In this document: one piece after another, positions 1 through 9,085 of the stretch
How positions within the stretch are numbered: the stretch's first letter is position 1
Layout of the letters: each line of letters opens with the position of its first letter
Assembly (NCBI GenBank): GCA_005502805.1
Contig: SCMY01000005.1
Span: forward strand, 186,001 to 250,000
DNA from: Rhizobiales bacterium 2SD
GTDB taxonomy: Bacteria > Pseudomonadota > Alphaproteobacteria > Rhizobiales > Beijerinckiaceae
DNA length: 64,000 nt
Reading direction: 5' to 3'
Notes under the pieces: model-generated
Told to the model about the DNA's origin: nothing
Seen by the model: the letters and a program-made list of their open reading frames with translations, nothing else
Databases searched by the model: none
Position numbers and translations under genes: made by a program

Positions 1-1099
1 CGCCGGAGAGGGCGGCCCAGCGGAACGGGCCGATGCCGCGGCAGAACAGCGGGCGGATATAGGCCGGCACGAAGCCCGGGAAGGCGAAGGCGTTCTCCAG
101 CCCCTCTTCCTTGGCGATCTGGCGGATGTTGTTGCCGTAGTCGAAGGTCGGGATGCCCATGTCCTGGAAGGCGATCATCGCCTCGACATGCTCGCGCATC
201 GAGGCGCGCGCCGCCTTCTCGACGGACTTCGGATTGCCCTCGCGCGCCTGCCGCCACTGGCCCATGGTCCAGCCCTTCGGCAGGTAGCCGTTGACCGGGT
301 CATGCGCCGAGGTCTGGTCGGTGACCATGTCGGGCCGGATGCCGCGGCGGACCATCTCGGGCAGGATCTCGGCGCAGTTGCCGAGCAGGCCGACCGACTT
401 CGCCTCGCCGTTCTTCGTCCAGCGCTCGATCATCTCCAGCGCCTCGTCGAGGCTCGAGGCCTTCTCGTCGAGATAGCGGGTGCGCAGGCGGAAATCGATC
501 GAGTCCGGGTTGCATTCGACGGCGAGGCAGGAGGCGCCGGCCATCACCGCGGCGAGAGGCTGGGCGCCGCCCATGCCGCCGAGGCCGCCGGTCAGCACCC
601 ATTTGCCCTTGAGATTGCCGCCATAGTGCTGGCGGCCGGCCTCGACGAAGGTCTCGTAGGTGCCCTGCACGATGCCTTGCGTGCCGATATAGATCCAGGA
701 GCCGGCCGTCATCTGGCCGTACATGGCGAGCCCCTTCTTATCGAGCTCGTTGAAATGGTCCCAGTTGGCCCAGTGCGGCACGAGGTTGGAATTGGCGATC
801 AGGACGCGCGGCGCGTCCTTGTGCGTGCGGAACACGCCGACCGGCTTGCCGGACTGGACGAGTAGGGTCTCGTCGGCCTCGAGCTGGCGCAGGGCGGCGA
901 CGATGCGGTCGAAATCCTCCCAGGAGCGGGCGGCGCGGCCGATGCCGCCATAGACCACGAGCTCCTGCGGGTTCTCGGCGACATCAGGATGCAGGTTGTT
1001 CATCAGCATGCGCAGCGGCGCTTCGGTCAGCCAGCTCTTGGCGCTGAGCTCGGTGCCGGTGGCTGGGCGGATGACGCGGGTGTTGTCCAGGCGGGTCAT
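1..1099 (-). CDS. hutU: Urocanate hydratase (urocanase), 3' part outside window
   Basis: Cytoplasmic NAD+-dependent enzyme that converts urocanate to 4-imidazolone-5-propionate, the second step of histidine breakdown. The first 366 codons are visible and the gene runs off the left edge; the family is about 555 residues, so the C-terminal third with the catalytic Cys is not seen. The N-terminus ([18 protein letters not shown]) and the glycine-rich NAD-binding stretch [10 protein letters not shown] at residues 171-180 are typical. The ATG at 1099 overlaps the stop of hutG by four bases (ATGA), so it is the last visible gene of the leftward hutI-H-G-U operon and is probably translationally coupled. 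Identification is secure. Confidence 0.96.
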   Translation of the reverse strand, partial: MTRLDNTRVIRPATGTELSAKSWLTEAPLRMLMNNLHPDVAENPQELVVYGGIGRAARSWEDFDRIVAALRQLEADETLLVQSGKPVGVFRTHKDAPRVLIANSNLVPHWANWDHFNELDKKGLAMYGQMTAGSWIYIGTQGIVQGTYETFVEAGRQHYGGNLKGKWVLTGGLGGMGGAQPLAAVMAGASCLAVECNPDSIDFRLRTRYLDEKASSLDEALEMIERWTKNGEAKSVGLLGNCAEILPEMVRRGIRPDMVTDQTSAHDPVNGYLPKGWTMGQWRQAREGNPKSVEKAARASMREHVEAMIAFQDMGIPTFDYGNNIRQIAKEEGLENAFAFPGFVPAYIRPLFCRGIGPFRWAALSG

Positions 1100-1905
1100 G
1101 ACGGGGTCCGTTCGAGCTGGGTGGCGGCCGCGAGCGCGGCCTCGATCATGGCGGCGAGAGTAGCTTGCAGGCTGGCGGCCTTGCCCGGGGCGAAGGCCCA
1201 GGGCGCGGCTTCGTCGTCGAGATAGGCCGACAGCGTGATCTCCATCTGGAGCGCGTGCACGTGTTCGGCCGGTTGGCCGTAATGCCGTGTGATCCAGCCG
1301 CCCTTGAAGCGGCCGTTGACCACCTGGGTGAAGGCGCTGCCGGCCATTGCAGCGGTCGCGGCTGCCTCGACGGCGGGCGCGGCGCTCGTGCCGGAATTGG
1401 TGCCGAGATTAAGCGTCGGCAGGGTGCCGGGGAACAGGCGCGGGATCACCGACTTGATCGAATGGCAGTCCCAGAGCAGGCAGAAGCCATGCTGGGCCTT
1501 GGCATGCGCGATCTCGGCGGCGAGGGCGTCGTGATAGGGCCGGAAATAAGCCTCGCGCCGGCGGGCGATCTCGGCCTCGTCCGGCGCCGTCTGCCAGATC
1601 GGCGCGCCATCGAAGGTTGTGGTCGGTACCAGCTCGGTCGTCGCCTGGCCGGGATAGAGCGAGACGCCGGCCGGGTCGCGGTTGAGGTCGATGACGAAAC
1701 GCGACAGCCCGGCCTCGACGATGGTCGGCTGGAAGCGCTGGGCGAAATCGTAGAGCTGGCGCATATGCCAGTCGGTGTCCTCGACTTGGGCACCGCGCGC
1801 ATTGAGCTGCGCCGCGACCTCGGCCGGCAGGCCGGTGCCGGGATGCGGCATCGACAGGACGAGCGGCGAGGAACCGCGGGTAACTGAGACGATGTCGGCG
1901 CTCAT
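1096..1905 (-). CDS. hutG: N-formylglutamate deformylase
   Basis: Hydrolyses N-formyl-L-glutamate to glutamate and formate, the last step of the five-step histidine pathway; it acts in the cytoplasm and needs a divalent metal. The 269-residue length fits the family. Visible family features are the N-terminal SMPHPGTG, the [14 protein letters not shown] region, [10 protein letters not shown] and the Asn/Gly-rich LNLGTNSG. The start ATG overlaps the hutH stop by four bases, and its own stop overlaps the hutU start. The presence of hutF in the same locus supports this formyl-specific enzyme over a formiminoglutamase (arginase-fold HutG), which has a different sequence. Confidence 0.93.
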   Translation of the reverse strand: MSADIVSVTRGSSPLVLSMPHPGTGLPAEVAAQLNARGAQVEDTDWHMRQLYDFAQRFQPTIVEAGLSRFVIDLNRDPAGVSLYPGQATTELVPTTTFDGAPIWQTAPDEAEIARRREAYFRPYHDALAAEIAHAKAQHGFCLLWDCHSIKSVIPRLFPGTLPTLNLGTNSGTSAAPAVEAAATAAMAGSAFTQVVNGRFKGGWITRHYGQPAEHVHALQMEITLSAYLDDEAAPWAFAPGKAASLQATLAAMIEAALAAATQLERTPS

Positions 1906-3428
1906 GCCGAAAGCTCCGCGAAGCTGTCGACGCCGGCGGCCTTGCCGAGCGCGCCCGAGAGCACGAGCTCGGTCGCGGCGGCGAGGTCGGGCGCGAGATA
2001 GCGATCTTCGGTCAATGGCGCGATCTTGCCGCGGATCAGCGCCAGCACCGGCTCCAGTCGCGGCGAGGTCTTGAGCGGCCGGTGATGCTCGATCGCCTCG
2101 GCGGCGGCCATCAATTCGACCGCGATGATGCTCGCGGCGTTCTTCGCCATCTCGATCAGGCGGAAGGCGCCATGCGTCGCCATCGAGACATGGTCTTCCT
2201 GGTTGGCCGAGGTCGGGATGGTGTCGACCGAGGCAGGATAGGCCCGCTGCTTGTTCTCGGAGGCCAGCGCCGCGGCGGTCACCTGCGCGATCATGAAGCC
2301 GGAGTTGAGGCCGGCGTCGCGGGCGAGGAAGGGCGGCAGGCCGCTCATGACGGGGTCGACCAGCAGGGCGATCCGGCGCTCGGAAAGGTTACCGATCTCG
2401 CAGGTGGCCATCGCCAGCATGTCGGCGGCGAAGGCGACCGGCTCGGCGTGGAAATTGCCGCCCGAGACGATCTCGCCCGGCCCCAGCACCAGCGGGTTGT
2501 CGGTGACGGCATTGGCCTCGATCGACAGCGTTGCCGCAACGTTGGTGAGCAGGTCGCGCACCGCGCCCATCACCTGCGGCTGGCAACGCAGCGAATAGGG
2601 GTCCTGCACCTTAGAGTCGCCGAAGCGGTGGCTCTCGCGGATCTCGCTCTTGGCGATGAGGTCGAGCAGCAGGGCCGCGACCTTGATCTGCCCGGGCTGG
2701 CCGCGCAGCTGCTGGATGCGCGGGTCGAACGGGGTGTCGGAGCCCTTGAGGGCATCGACCGAGAGCGCGCCGGCGATCAGCGCCGCATCGAAGACGCGGG
2801 CGACGCTCGCAAGGCCCGCCAGCGCCAGCGAGGCCGAGACCTGGGTGCCGTTGATGAGGGCGAGACCTTCCTTGGCGCCGAGCGTTAGCGGCGCCTGGCC
2901 GATGCGCTTCAGCGCCTCGGCGGCCGGCAGCACCTCGCCCTTGAGGCGGATTTCGCCGACGCCCATCAGTGCCGCGGTGAGATGCGCCAGTGGAGCGAGG
3001 TCGCCGGAGGCGCCGACCGAGCCCTTGGCCGGCACCACCGGCAGTGCGCCGGCCTTGAGCGCGCCGACCAGCGCCTCGACCACGACGGGGCGCACGCCTG
3101 AGGCACCACGCGCCAGGCTCGCGGCTTTCATCGCTAGGATCAGCGCGACGACGGAATCGGGGAGGGCCGGACCGGTGCCGACCGCATGCGACAGGATCAG
3201 ATTGCGCTGCAGGGTGGCGAGATCATTGTCGGCGATGCGCACGCTGGCGAGCTTGCCGAAGCCGGTGTTGACGCCATAGGTCACGGTGCCCTTGGCGACG
3301 ATCTCGTCGACGATCGCCTGGGCGCCGGCGATCGCGCCGGTCTCGGTCAGGGCGACGGTGGCGCCGTCGATGACATGGCGCCAGTCGGCGAGGCGGGCCT
3401 TGCCCGGAGTGAGCGAGAGCGTGGTCAT
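1902..3428 (-). CDS. hutH: Histidine ammonia-lyase
   Basis: Eliminates ammonia from L-histidine to give urocanate, the committing step of the pathway. The 508-residue protein carries the Ala-Ser-Gly triad at residues 140-142 ([14 protein letters not shown]), which cyclises by itself into the MIO electrophile, and the YGVNTGFG motif at 51-58 whose Tyr takes part in catalysis. Length and motifs match bacterial HAL throughout. It overlaps hutI upstream and hutG downstream by four bases each, an arrangement that suggests stoichiometric translation of the operon. Confidence 0.97.
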   Translation of the reverse strand: MTTLSLTPGKARLADWRHVIDGATVALTETGAIAGAQAIVDEIVAKGTVTYGVNTGFGKLASVRIADNDLATLQRNLILSHAVGTGPALPDSVVALILAMKAASLARGASGVRPVVVEALVGALKAGALPVVPAKGSVGASGDLAPLAHLTAALMGVGEIRLKGEVLPAAEALKRIGQAPLTLGAKEGLALINGTQVSASLALAGLASVARVFDAALIAGALSVDALKGSDTPFDPRIQQLRGQPGQIKVAALLLDLIAKSEIRESHRFGDSKVQDPYSLRCQPQVMGAVRDLLTNVAATLSIEANAVTDNPLVLGPGEIVSGGNFHAEPVAFAADMLAMATCEIGNLSERRIALLVDPVMSGLPPFLARDAGLNSGFMIAQVTAAALASENKQRAYPASVDTIPTSANQEDHVSMATHGAFRLIEMAKNAASIIAVELMAAAEAIEHHRPLKTSPRLEPVLALIRGKIAPLTEDRYLAPDLAAATELVLSGALGKAAGVDSFAELSA

Positions 3429-4648
3429 TGTCCGTTCCGGATGCGGGTGTGAAGCGGGTTGAAGCCGATGCGGTAGGCGAGCTCGGCCGGGCGCTCGATC
3501 TCCCAGATGGCGAGATCGCAGGCCTTGCCGGCCTCCAGCGTGCCGATCTCGTCCTGAAGGCCGAGGGCCAGCGCTGCATTGCGGGTCATGCCGGCCAGCG
3601 CCTCCTCCGGCGTCAGCCGGAACAGGGTGCAGCCCATGTTCATGGTCAAAAGCGGCGAGGTCAGCGGCGAGGTGCCGGGATTGGCGTCGGTCGCGAGCGC
3701 GATCGGCACACCATGCTGCCTGAGCAGTTCGATCGGCGGCTTCACCGTTTCGCGCAGGAAGTAGAAGGCGCCGGGCAGCACGACGGCGACGGTGCCGGCC
3801 CTGGCCATGGCGATCACACCGGCTTCGTCGAGATGTTCGAGATGGTCGGCCGAGAGCGCGCCGAAGCCAGCCGCCAGCGCCGCGCCGCCGAGATTGGAGA
3901 GCTGCTCGGCATGGATCTTGACGGCGAGGCCCTTCGCTTTCGCCGCGGTGAAGACGCGGGCCGTCTCCTCGGGCGAGAAGGCGATGCCCTCGCAGAACAC
4001 GTCGACGGCGTCGGCGAGCTTCTGCTCGGCGATAGCATCGAGCATCGGGCCGCAGACGAGATCGACATAGTCGCTCTGCCGGCCCTTGAACTCGGCCGGC
4101 ACGGCATGGGCGCCGAGGAAGCTGGTCTGCACGCCGACCGGGCGCTCGCGACCGAGCCGGCGGGCGACGGCGAGCACCTTGACCTCGCTGTCGGTGTCGA
4201 GCCCGTAGCCCGACTTGATCTCGACGGTGGTGACGCCCTCGGCGATCAGGGCGGACAGGCGCTTGTCGGCGCTGGCGAAGAGCTCGTCCTCGCTCGCCGC
4301 ACGCGTCGCCTTGACCGATGAGACGATGCCGCCGCCGGCGCGGGCGATCTCCTCATAGCTCGCGCCCTTGAGGCGCAATTCGAACTCGTGGGCGCGGTCG
4401 CCGCCATAGACGAGATGGGTGTGGCAATCGATCAGCCCCGGCGTGATCCAGCGGCCCTCGCAATCGATGACCTCGGCTGTGCCGAAGCCCGGTGCCGCAG
4501 TGCGCGGGCCGGCGAAGACGATGCGGCCGTCACGGGCGATGACGACGCCGTCCTCGATGGCGCCATAGGGTGTGCCTGTGTCGGCCACCATGGTCGCGAG
4601 CCGGGCATTGGTCCACACTCGGTGGCTGGGGGAAGGGGTCGCCGCCAC
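3425..4648 (-). CDS. hutI: Imidazolonepropionase
   Basis: Zinc/iron amidohydrolase that opens the imidazolone ring of 4-imidazolone-5-propionate to formiminoglutamate. The metal-binding HTH motif is at residues 76-78 ([13 protein letters not shown]), followed by [16 protein letters not shown] and ATDANPG of the TIM barrel. I start it at a GTG at 4648: GAGAGGAGG lies 5 bases upstream and the resulting 407 residues match the family. The frame stays open back to 4771, but that extension would run across the operator palindromes and does not resemble the family. It is the first gene of the leftward hut operon, so its promoter lies in the hutI-hutF gap and is probably under HutC control. Confidence 0.94.
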   Translation of the reverse strand: MAATPSPSHRVWTNARLATMVADTGTPYGAIEDGVVIARDGRIVFAGPRTAAPGFGTAEVIDCEGRWITPGLIDCHTHLVYGGDRAHEFELRLKGASYEEIARAGGGIVSSVKATRAASEDELFASADKRLSALIAEGVTTVEIKSGYGLDTDSEVKVLAVARRLGRERPVGVQTSFLGAHAVPAEFKGRQSDYVDLVCGPMLDAIAEQKLADAVDVFCEGIAFSPEETARVFTAAKAKGLAVKIHAEQLSNLGGAALAAGFGALSADHLEHLDEAGVIAMARAGTVAVVLPGAFYFLRETVKPPIELLRQHGVPIALATDANPGTSPLTSPLLTMNMGCTLFRLTPEEALAGMTRNAALALGLQDEIGTLEAGKACDLAIWEIERPAELAYRIGFNPLHTRIRNGQ

Positions 4649-4693
4649 GTCGCCTCCTCTCGACTTCGTTCTCGTTACGATTATGCTAGACAA

Positions 4694-4730
4694 TTGCATA
4701 TGCAAATAGCAAGCTCGATATGCATATGCA
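4694..4730. promoter_or_regulatory. Twin palindromic hut operator (probable HutC sites)
   Basis: Two copies of the 10-bp perfect palindrome TGCATATGCA lie at 4695-4704 and 4721-4730, 26 bp centre to centre. The first extends to the 12-bp palindrome TTGCATATGCAA (4694-4705); the second is preceded by an overlapping ATATGCATAT palindrome (4718-4727). They fall in the gap between divergent hutI and hutF, with hutC two genes away. GntR/HutC repressors bind short palindromes in hut promoters. On the minus strand TTGCTA and TAGCAT, 18 bp apart, could be the -35 and -10 of hutI with the first palindrome between them. Assignment to HutC is inference from position and symmetry. Confidence 0.75.
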
Positions 4731-4752
4731 AATGAAAAAGGGACAACCTCGC

Positions 4753-6120
4753 GTGACCGGACACACGACACTGCATCTCGCCCAGGTGCTGCTGCCCGAG
4801 GGCTTCGCCGAGAACGTCACGCTGACGCTCGATCATGGAGTGATCATGTCGGTCGCGGCGGGGCAGGCGGCACCGGCAGGAGCAACGCGGCTCGCCGGGC
4901 TCGCGCTTCCCGGCCTGCCAAACCTGCATAGCCACACCTTCCAGCGCGGCATGGCGGGCCTGGCAGAGCGCCGCGGCGCCTCCGAAGATTCGTTCTGGAC
5001 CTGGCGCGAGGTGATGTACCGCTTCCTCGACCGGCTCAGCCCCGACGATGTCCAGGCGATCGCGGCGCAGGCCATGGTCGAGATGCTGGAGGGCGGCTTC
5101 ACCGCGCTCGCCGAATTCCACTACCTGCATCACGACAAGGACGGCGCCGCCTATGCCGACATCGCCACCATGGGCGGGGCGATCGCCGCGGCGGCCGGGG
5201 AGACCGGCATCGGCCTGACCCTGCTGCCGGTGCTTTATCGCTACGGCAATTTCGGCAAGGCGCCGGCCGCGCCCGGCCAGCGCCGCTTCCTCAATGATCG
5301 CGACGCCTATGCGCGCCTGATCGAGGGCAGCGAGAAGGCGGTCGCCGGTCTTGCCGATGCCCGCGTCGGCATGGCGCCGCATTCGCTGCGCGCGGTGGCG
5401 CTCGAAGACCTGAACTGGGTCGCTGAGCTGCGCAAGGACGTGCCCCTGCACATCCATGTCGCCGAGCAGACCCGCGAGGTCGAGGACAGCCTCGCCATCA
5501 CCGGCCGCCGCCCGGTCGAGCTTCTCATGCAGAACACCGCGGTGAACGAGCGCTGGTGCTTGATCCACGCCACCCATCTCAGCGATGCCGAGCGCGACGC
5601 GATGGCGCTCTCCGGCGCGGTCGCGGGCCTGTGCCCGATCACCGAGGCCAATCTCGGCGACGGCATCTTCGACGGTGTGCGCTACCGGGCGAAGGGCGGG
5701 CGCATCGGCGTCGGCAGCGATTCCAATGTCGAGATCGGCGCCGGCGGCGAACTGCGCGTGCTCGAATACTCGCAGCGTCTGCGCGATCGGCGGCGCGCGC
5801 TCTGGGCTGAGCCTGGCGTCTCCGCGGGTCTCAGGCTCTGGCAGGATGCCTGCGCCGGTGGCGCCCAGGCCAGCGGTCGCAGCATCGGCGCCATCGCCGT
5901 CGGCCATCGCGCCGATCTCGTCACGCTCGATGCCGAGCATCCCGCGATCGTCGGCAAGGGCGGCGACTTCGCGCTCGACAGCGCGATCTTCGCCGCGCCG
6001 GCCCTGCCGGTCGCGGAGGTGATCGTCGGTGGAAAGCCTGTGGTCAGCGGCGGCCGGCACATTGACCGCGCCCGTATCGCTGCCCGCTATGGCCAGGTGA
6101 TCCGCACTCTCCTCGATTGA
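4753..6120 (+). CDS. hutF: Formimidoylglutamate deiminase
   Basis: Amidohydrolase that removes ammonia from N-formimino-L-glutamate to give N-formylglutamate, feeding HutG. The metal-binding HSH motif is at residues 59-61 ([13 protein letters not shown]), followed by [13 protein letters not shown] and [13 protein letters not shown], all typical of HutF. About 455 residues, as expected. Three ATG codons in the same frame (4720, 4726, 4732) lie inside or against the operator palindromes; I prefer the GTG at 4753, with AAGGGA 9 bases upstream and a family-like N-terminus. It is transcribed divergently from hutI and followed at 10 bases by hutC. Confidence 0.93.
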   Translation: MTGHTTLHLAQVLLPEGFAENVTLTLDHGVIMSVAAGQAAPAGATRLAGLALPGLPNLHSHTFQRGMAGLAERRGASEDSFWTWREVMYRFLDRLSPDDVQAIAAQAMVEMLEGGFTALAEFHYLHHDKDGAAYADIATMGGAIAAAAGETGIGLTLLPVLYRYGNFGKAPAAPGQRRFLNDRDAYARLIEGSEKAVAGLADARVGMAPHSLRAVALEDLNWVAELRKDVPLHIHVAEQTREVEDSLAITGRRPVELLMQNTAVNERWCLIHATHLSDAERDAMALSGAVAGLCPITEANLGDGIFDGVRYRAKGGRIGVGSDSNVEIGAGGELRVLEYSQRLRDRRRALWAEPGVSAGLRLWQDACAGGAQASGRSIGAIAVGHRADLVTLDAEHPAIVGKGGDFALDSAIFAAPALPVAEVIVGGKPVVSGGRHIDRARIAARYGQVIRTLLD

Positions 6121-6130
6121 GCCGCAGGGA

Positions 6131-6880
6131 ATGTCAGCCACTCAGATCGACGCCGTGACGCTGGACGGAGCCGGGCCGCTCTATGACCAGATCCGCCGCG
6201 CCATCCGCGATCTGATCCTGGCCGGCACCTGGCCGCCGGGCACCGCGGTACCGGCCGAGCACGCGCTGATGGACAAGCTCGGCGCCTCGCGCATGACCGT
6301 GCATCGGGCGCTGGCGCAGCTTGCCCGCGAAGGACTGATCACCCGCCGTCGCCGCTCGGGGACGATCGTGGCGAGCCCGCCGGCGAGCCATGCCATGCTC
6401 GACATCCTCTCGATCCCTGAAGAAGTCCGCGAGCTAGGTCAGGCCTACAGCTATCGGATCCTGCAGCGGAATGACGGCAAGGCGTCGCGCGAACTGGCTG
6501 CTCGCTTCCTGCTCGCCCGCTCGGTCAATATTGCGCATCTAACCCTGCTGCATTTCGCCGACGGCGCGCCGCATGTGCTGGAAGATCGGGTCATCCATCT
6601 CGCGGCCATGCCGCAGGTCGCAGATGAGAGCTTCGCCGGAACGCCGCCGGGCGACTGGCTGCTGCAGAACAGCCTGTGGACGCAGGCGGAGCACGCGATC
6701 AGCGCCGTCGCTGCGGAACCACAGCAAGCGGAATTGCTGAAGATCGATGCCGGCGAGCCTTGTCTGCTCGTCGAGCGTCGGACCTGGAACCAGACTCAAC
6801 CGATCACCGCCGTACGGCTGCTCTACCCCGGCGGTCGCCATCGTTTCGTCGGCCGCTTCGGACCTTATGGCAGCGTCTGA
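6131..6880 (+). CDS. hutC: GntR-family histidine utilisation repressor
   Basis: Transcription factor of the GntR/HutC subfamily. The N-terminal winged helix (about residues 15-80) contains the recognition region LGASRMTVHRALAQLAREG; the rest (about 95-240) is a UTRA ligand-binding domain with the typical C-terminal LLVERRTW strand. Known HutC proteins bind urocanate and release hut promoters. Its position 10 bases behind hutF and the two palindromes 1.4 kb upstream suggest autoregulation through the hutF transcript. The ATG follows an AGGGA that is unusually close to the start. Confidence 0.9.
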   Translation: MSATQIDAVTLDGAGPLYDQIRRAIRDLILAGTWPPGTAVPAEHALMDKLGASRMTVHRALAQLAREGLITRRRRSGTIVASPPASHAMLDILSIPEEVRELGQAYSYRILQRNDGKASRELAARFLLARSVNIAHLTLLHFADGAPHVLEDRVIHLAAMPQVADESFAGTPPGDWLLQNSLWTQAEHAISAVAAEPQQAELLKIDAGEPCLLVERRTWNQTQPITAVRLLYPGGRHRFVGRFGPYGSV

Positions 6881-6884
6881 GAAA

Positions 6885-6911
6885 CGAGTGGCGGGCCTTC
6901 CCCGCCACTCG
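6885..6911. terminator. Bidirectional hairpin terminator after hutC
   Basis: An 11-bp perfect stem (CGAGTGGCGGG at 6885-6895 pairing with 6901-6911) with a five-base loop lies between the convergent ends of hutC and the lipoprotein gene. On the minus strand the stem is followed by TTTC; there is no T-run on the plus strand. Confidence 0.7.
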
Positions 6912-6925
6912 CGTGGTGCCTTCAA

Positions 6926-7192
6926 TCAGCAGGCGTAGCGCACGCGCCTGCCCCATTCGTCGCGGCCGACGCAGACGCGATCGGGCGATGTCGCATCGCC
7001 GATAATGGCGCCGCCGACGCCACCGATCGCTGCGCCGGCCAGTGCACCGCCGGCACGCCCGGTCGCGGCGCCGCCGATCAGCGCGCCGGCGCCGGCGCCG
7101 ATGAGGGCGCCTGTCGCGGTTCGTTCCTCGCGCGGGGTACAGGCGCCGAGCGCGGCCACCGCGGCGGTCACCAGCAGAAGTTTCCTGATCAT
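6926..7192 (-). CDS. Small glycine-zipper outer-membrane lipoprotein
   Basis: An 88-residue protein with a lipoprotein signal peptide: MIRKLLLVTAAVAALGAC, lipobox LGAC with Cys18 as the expected lipidation site. Residues 28-66 are a Gly/Ala repeat of the glycine-zipper type (GALIGAGAGALIGGAATG and similar), as in OmpA-linked 17-kDa antigen-like proteins. The tail carries two Cys (VCVGRDEWGRRVRYAC). The ATG at 7192 has AAGGAA about 7 bases upstream; a longer frame to 7549 has no family-like sequence. Function in envelope integrity is inferred from the family only. Confidence 0.8.
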   Translation of the reverse strand: MIRKLLLVTAAVAALGACTPREERTATGALIGAGAGALIGGAATGRAGGALAGAAIGGVGGAIIGDATSPDRVCVGRDEWGRRVRYAC

Positions 7193-7236
7193 CGCTGTTT
7201 CCTTCCCTATGTGAGGGCCGATGGCTCCGCGCCGCG

Positions 7237-7266
7237 ATAGGCAGGCATGGAATAGGCAGGCATGGA
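7237..7266. repeat. 15-bp tandem duplication
   Basis: ATAGGCAGGCATGGA occurs twice in direct succession (7237-7251, 7252-7266) with no mismatch, in the upstream region of the lipoprotein gene. It looks like a slippage product; no function is apparent. Confidence 0.85.
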
Positions 7267-7491
7267 TCTGCGAAGTCGCATCGGCGTGGTTCGCTCCTGG
7301 CTGTAGCGGTTGGATAGCGCGGCAGCGCGTCCCCGACGCTCGCTCACCGCCTGGATCGTGCCGGCTCAGCCGCACGCTCATCGAAACTGAAACCGTACCG
7401 GCCGGCATTTGTTCCGCCCGCGGCCGTGACCGGCGCCTGGCGAATCGCTCACGAAGCTCGTGGCCGGCGTGATTTTTTGCCTTTCGCTCAG

Positions 7492-7516
7492 GGAACCCGG
7501 TCGCTTCCGCGGGGTT
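7492..7516 (+). promoter_or_regulatory. Probable EcfG-type promoter of the PRC-barrel gene
   Basis: GGAAC (7492-7496), a 16-base spacer and GGTT (7513-7516) match the general-stress consensus of alphaproteobacterial EcfG sigma factors, GGAAC-N16/17-CGTT, with one mismatch. It lies 54 bases before the ATG. PRC-barrel genes are frequent members of that regulon. Confidence 0.55.
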
Positions 7517-7570
7517 GATGGGACGAGCCGGCCCGAAGGCTGGCCCCATACGCTATCTATGGAGGGACCG

Positions 7571-7954
7571 ATGAGCGCTACGATGACCGCAGCCTCTCAC
7601 GCCGCCAACCCGCTGATCGCCGGCGCGCGCGTCGCCGGGACCGAGGTCTACAACTCCGCCGGCGAGCATCTCGGCTCGATCTACGACGTCATGCTCGACA
7701 AGGCGACCGGCAAGGTCGCCTACGCGATCATGTCCTTCGGCGGCTTTCTTGGCCTGGGCGAGAAATATCATCCGATCCCGTGGAGCATGCTCGACTACGA
7801 TGTCGAGAAGGGCGGCTATGTCGTGCCGCTGACCCGGGAGAAGCTCGAGGCGGCCCCGATGTACGGCGCCGACGGCGAGCCGGATTGGCACGACAAGGAG
7901 TACGGCAAGCGGGTGCACGACTACTACGGCACGATGCCCTACTGGATGATGTGA
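7571..7954 (+). CDS. PRC-barrel domain protein
   Basis: A 127-residue soluble protein with one PRC-barrel fold at about residues 15-90 (VAGTEVYNSAGEHLGSIYDV ... AIMSFGGFLGLGEKYHPIPW). PRC barrels occur in photosynthetic reaction centre H subunits and RimM; the stand-alone bacterial versions are mostly uncharacterised and often stress-induced. The acidic/aromatic tail ends DYYGTMPYWMM. The ATG at 7571 follows GGAGGGACCG. The gene is monocistronic, between an EcfG-like promoter and a strong terminator. Confidence 0.85.
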   Translation: MSATMTAASHAANPLIAGARVAGTEVYNSAGEHLGSIYDVMLDKATGKVAYAIMSFGGFLGLGEKYHPIPWSMLDYDVEKGGYVVPLTREKLEAAPMYGADGEPDWHDKEYGKRVHDYYGTMPYWMM

Positions 7955-8038
7955 GAGCGCGCCTCAGGGCCGGCGTTCCACACCAAGGCGCAACTCGCGG
8001 CGGTCGCTATCCCCCCAGCCGGATCGTCGTGATTGCGT

Positions 8039-8068
8039 GGTGCGGGCCGAAAGGCCCGCACCTTTTTT
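8039..8068 (+). terminator. Rho-independent terminator after the PRC-barrel gene
   Basis: A 10-bp perfect stem (8039-8048 with 8053-8062), closed by a GAAA tetraloop and followed by six T (8063-8068). Confidence 0.92.
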
Positions 8069-8188
8069 ATGCGTGCTGGCAAGCGCAAGGCGGGGAACTT
8101 CGGCTGGCGTCATGCGTCGTTGAGTGCCGGCGGGGCAGCGTCCCCCGCCGCGGCGGGCGGCTCCCATCACGCAGTGTCGAGGTCATCA

Positions 8189-9085
8189 ATGCAGATCCGC
8201 TATGGCTACCGGATCGAGCTCGTTTGCGAGCAACCAACCGCGTTGCTCACCTTGCTCGACATCCATCCCTCGCGCCGCCACGACCTGATCCGTCCCGATG
8301 AGATGCGGGTGACGCCACTGCTCGGCCCGGGCCGCCCGCTCGTGCTCAGCCAGCATCTCGACCCGTTCGGCAACATCTGCCGCCGGCTCGTCGCGCCCGC
8401 AGGTGGCGTTCGCATCGCCTGCGAGGGTCTCATCCATGACGATGGCGAGCCTGATGGCGCCGATCTTTCAGCGCGTGAGGTGCCGCCGGCGGAGCTGCCG
8501 GACGCGGTCCTGCCCTATCTGCTCGGCAGCCGCTATTGCGAGACCGATCGGCTGGCGGATACGGCCTGGAGCCTGTTCGGCCAGGTCGAGCCGGGCTGGG
8601 CCCGCGTGCAGGCGGTGACCCAATTCGTCCACAATCACGTCAGCTTCGGCTACGCCTTCGCGCGCAATACCCGCACCGCGGCCGAGACCTTCAACGAGCG
8701 CATCGGCGTCTGCCGCGACTTCGCCCATCTCGCCATCGCCCTGTGCCGCTGCCTCAACATCCCGGCGCGCTATTGCAACGGCTATCTCGGCGACATCGGC
8801 GTGCCGCCCGATCCGGCGCCGATGGACTTCAACGCCTGGTTCGAGGTCTGGCTCGGCGGGCGCTGGCATACATTCGACGCCCGCCACAACCGGCGCCGCA
8901 TCGGCCGCATCGTCATCGCGCGCGGCAGAGACGCTACCGACGTGCCGATGCTGACCTCCTTCGGCCCGCACGTCCTGCAGCGTTTCGAGGTGATCACGCA
9001 GGAGGTCGAGGACGAGCCGGCGCGTGCCGTACCGCCGATCGCCCGCCTTGTTCCCGCCAAGAGGGACGCCCATATCGCCGCCTGA
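8189..9085 (+). CDS. Transglutaminase-like family protein with substituted catalytic His
   Basis: A 298-residue cytoplasmic protein with an N-terminal strand domain and a transglutaminase-like core at about residues 130-250. The nucleophile Cys175 is present (RIGVCRDFAHLA) and the Asp of the triad fits D230 (WHTFDARHN), but the residue usually His before AWxEV is Asn215 (DFNAWFEVWL); I recall related proteins with Ser or Asn here, so it may be a subfamily trait with altered chemistry. The ATG at 8189 has GAGG 6 bases upstream. The next gene starts on the last base of its stop codon, so it is coupled to a lipid-kinase-like gene. Substrate unknown; a protease or amide-bond-forming role is possible. 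Confidence 0.82.
   Translation: MQIRYGYRIELVCEQPTALLTLLDIHPSRRHDLIRPDEMRVTPLLGPGRPLVLSQHLDPFGNICRRLVAPAGGVRIACEGLIHDDGEPDGADLSAREVPPAELPDAVLPYLLGSRYCETDRLADTAWSLFGQVEPGWARVQAVTQFVHNHVSFGYAFARNTRTAAETFNERIGVCRDFAHLAIALCRCLNIPARYCNGYLGDIGVPPDPAPMDFNAWFEVWLGGRWHTFDARHNRRRIGRIVIARGRDATDVPMLTSFGPHVLQRFEVITQEVEDEPARAVPPIARLVPAKRDAHIAA

Larger units (their letters stand above)
7193..7570. other. 378-bp intergenic region between lipoprotein and PRC-barrel genes
   Basis: No convincing gene. It holds a 15-bp tandem duplication (7237-7266), the likely EcfG-type promoter of the PRC gene (7492-7516), and on the minus strand a weaker look-alike, GGAAC-N16-GGTT (7415 down to 7391), which could serve the lipoprotein gene but would leave a leader near 190 bases. 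Open frames crossing it have no recognisable products. Confidence 0.6.

Noticed and set aside
4649..4771. N-terminal extension of hutI to 4771
   Set aside because: It crosses the operator palindromes and has no homology; the GTG at 4648 has an excellent ribosome site and correct protein length.
4681..6141. A 486-codon minus-strand open frame opposite hutF
   Set aside because: Antisense shadow of hutF; the translation has no recognisable motif and hutF has full catalytic motifs.
6885..6911. Palindrome after hutC as a HutC operator
   Set aside because: It is a long GC stem between convergent genes and unlike the TGCATATGCA sites, so a terminator is the better reading.
7221..7472. Small plus-strand open frame in the lipoprotein-PRC gap
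   Set aside because: No ribosome site, composition unlike neighbours, and it crosses the tandem repeat.
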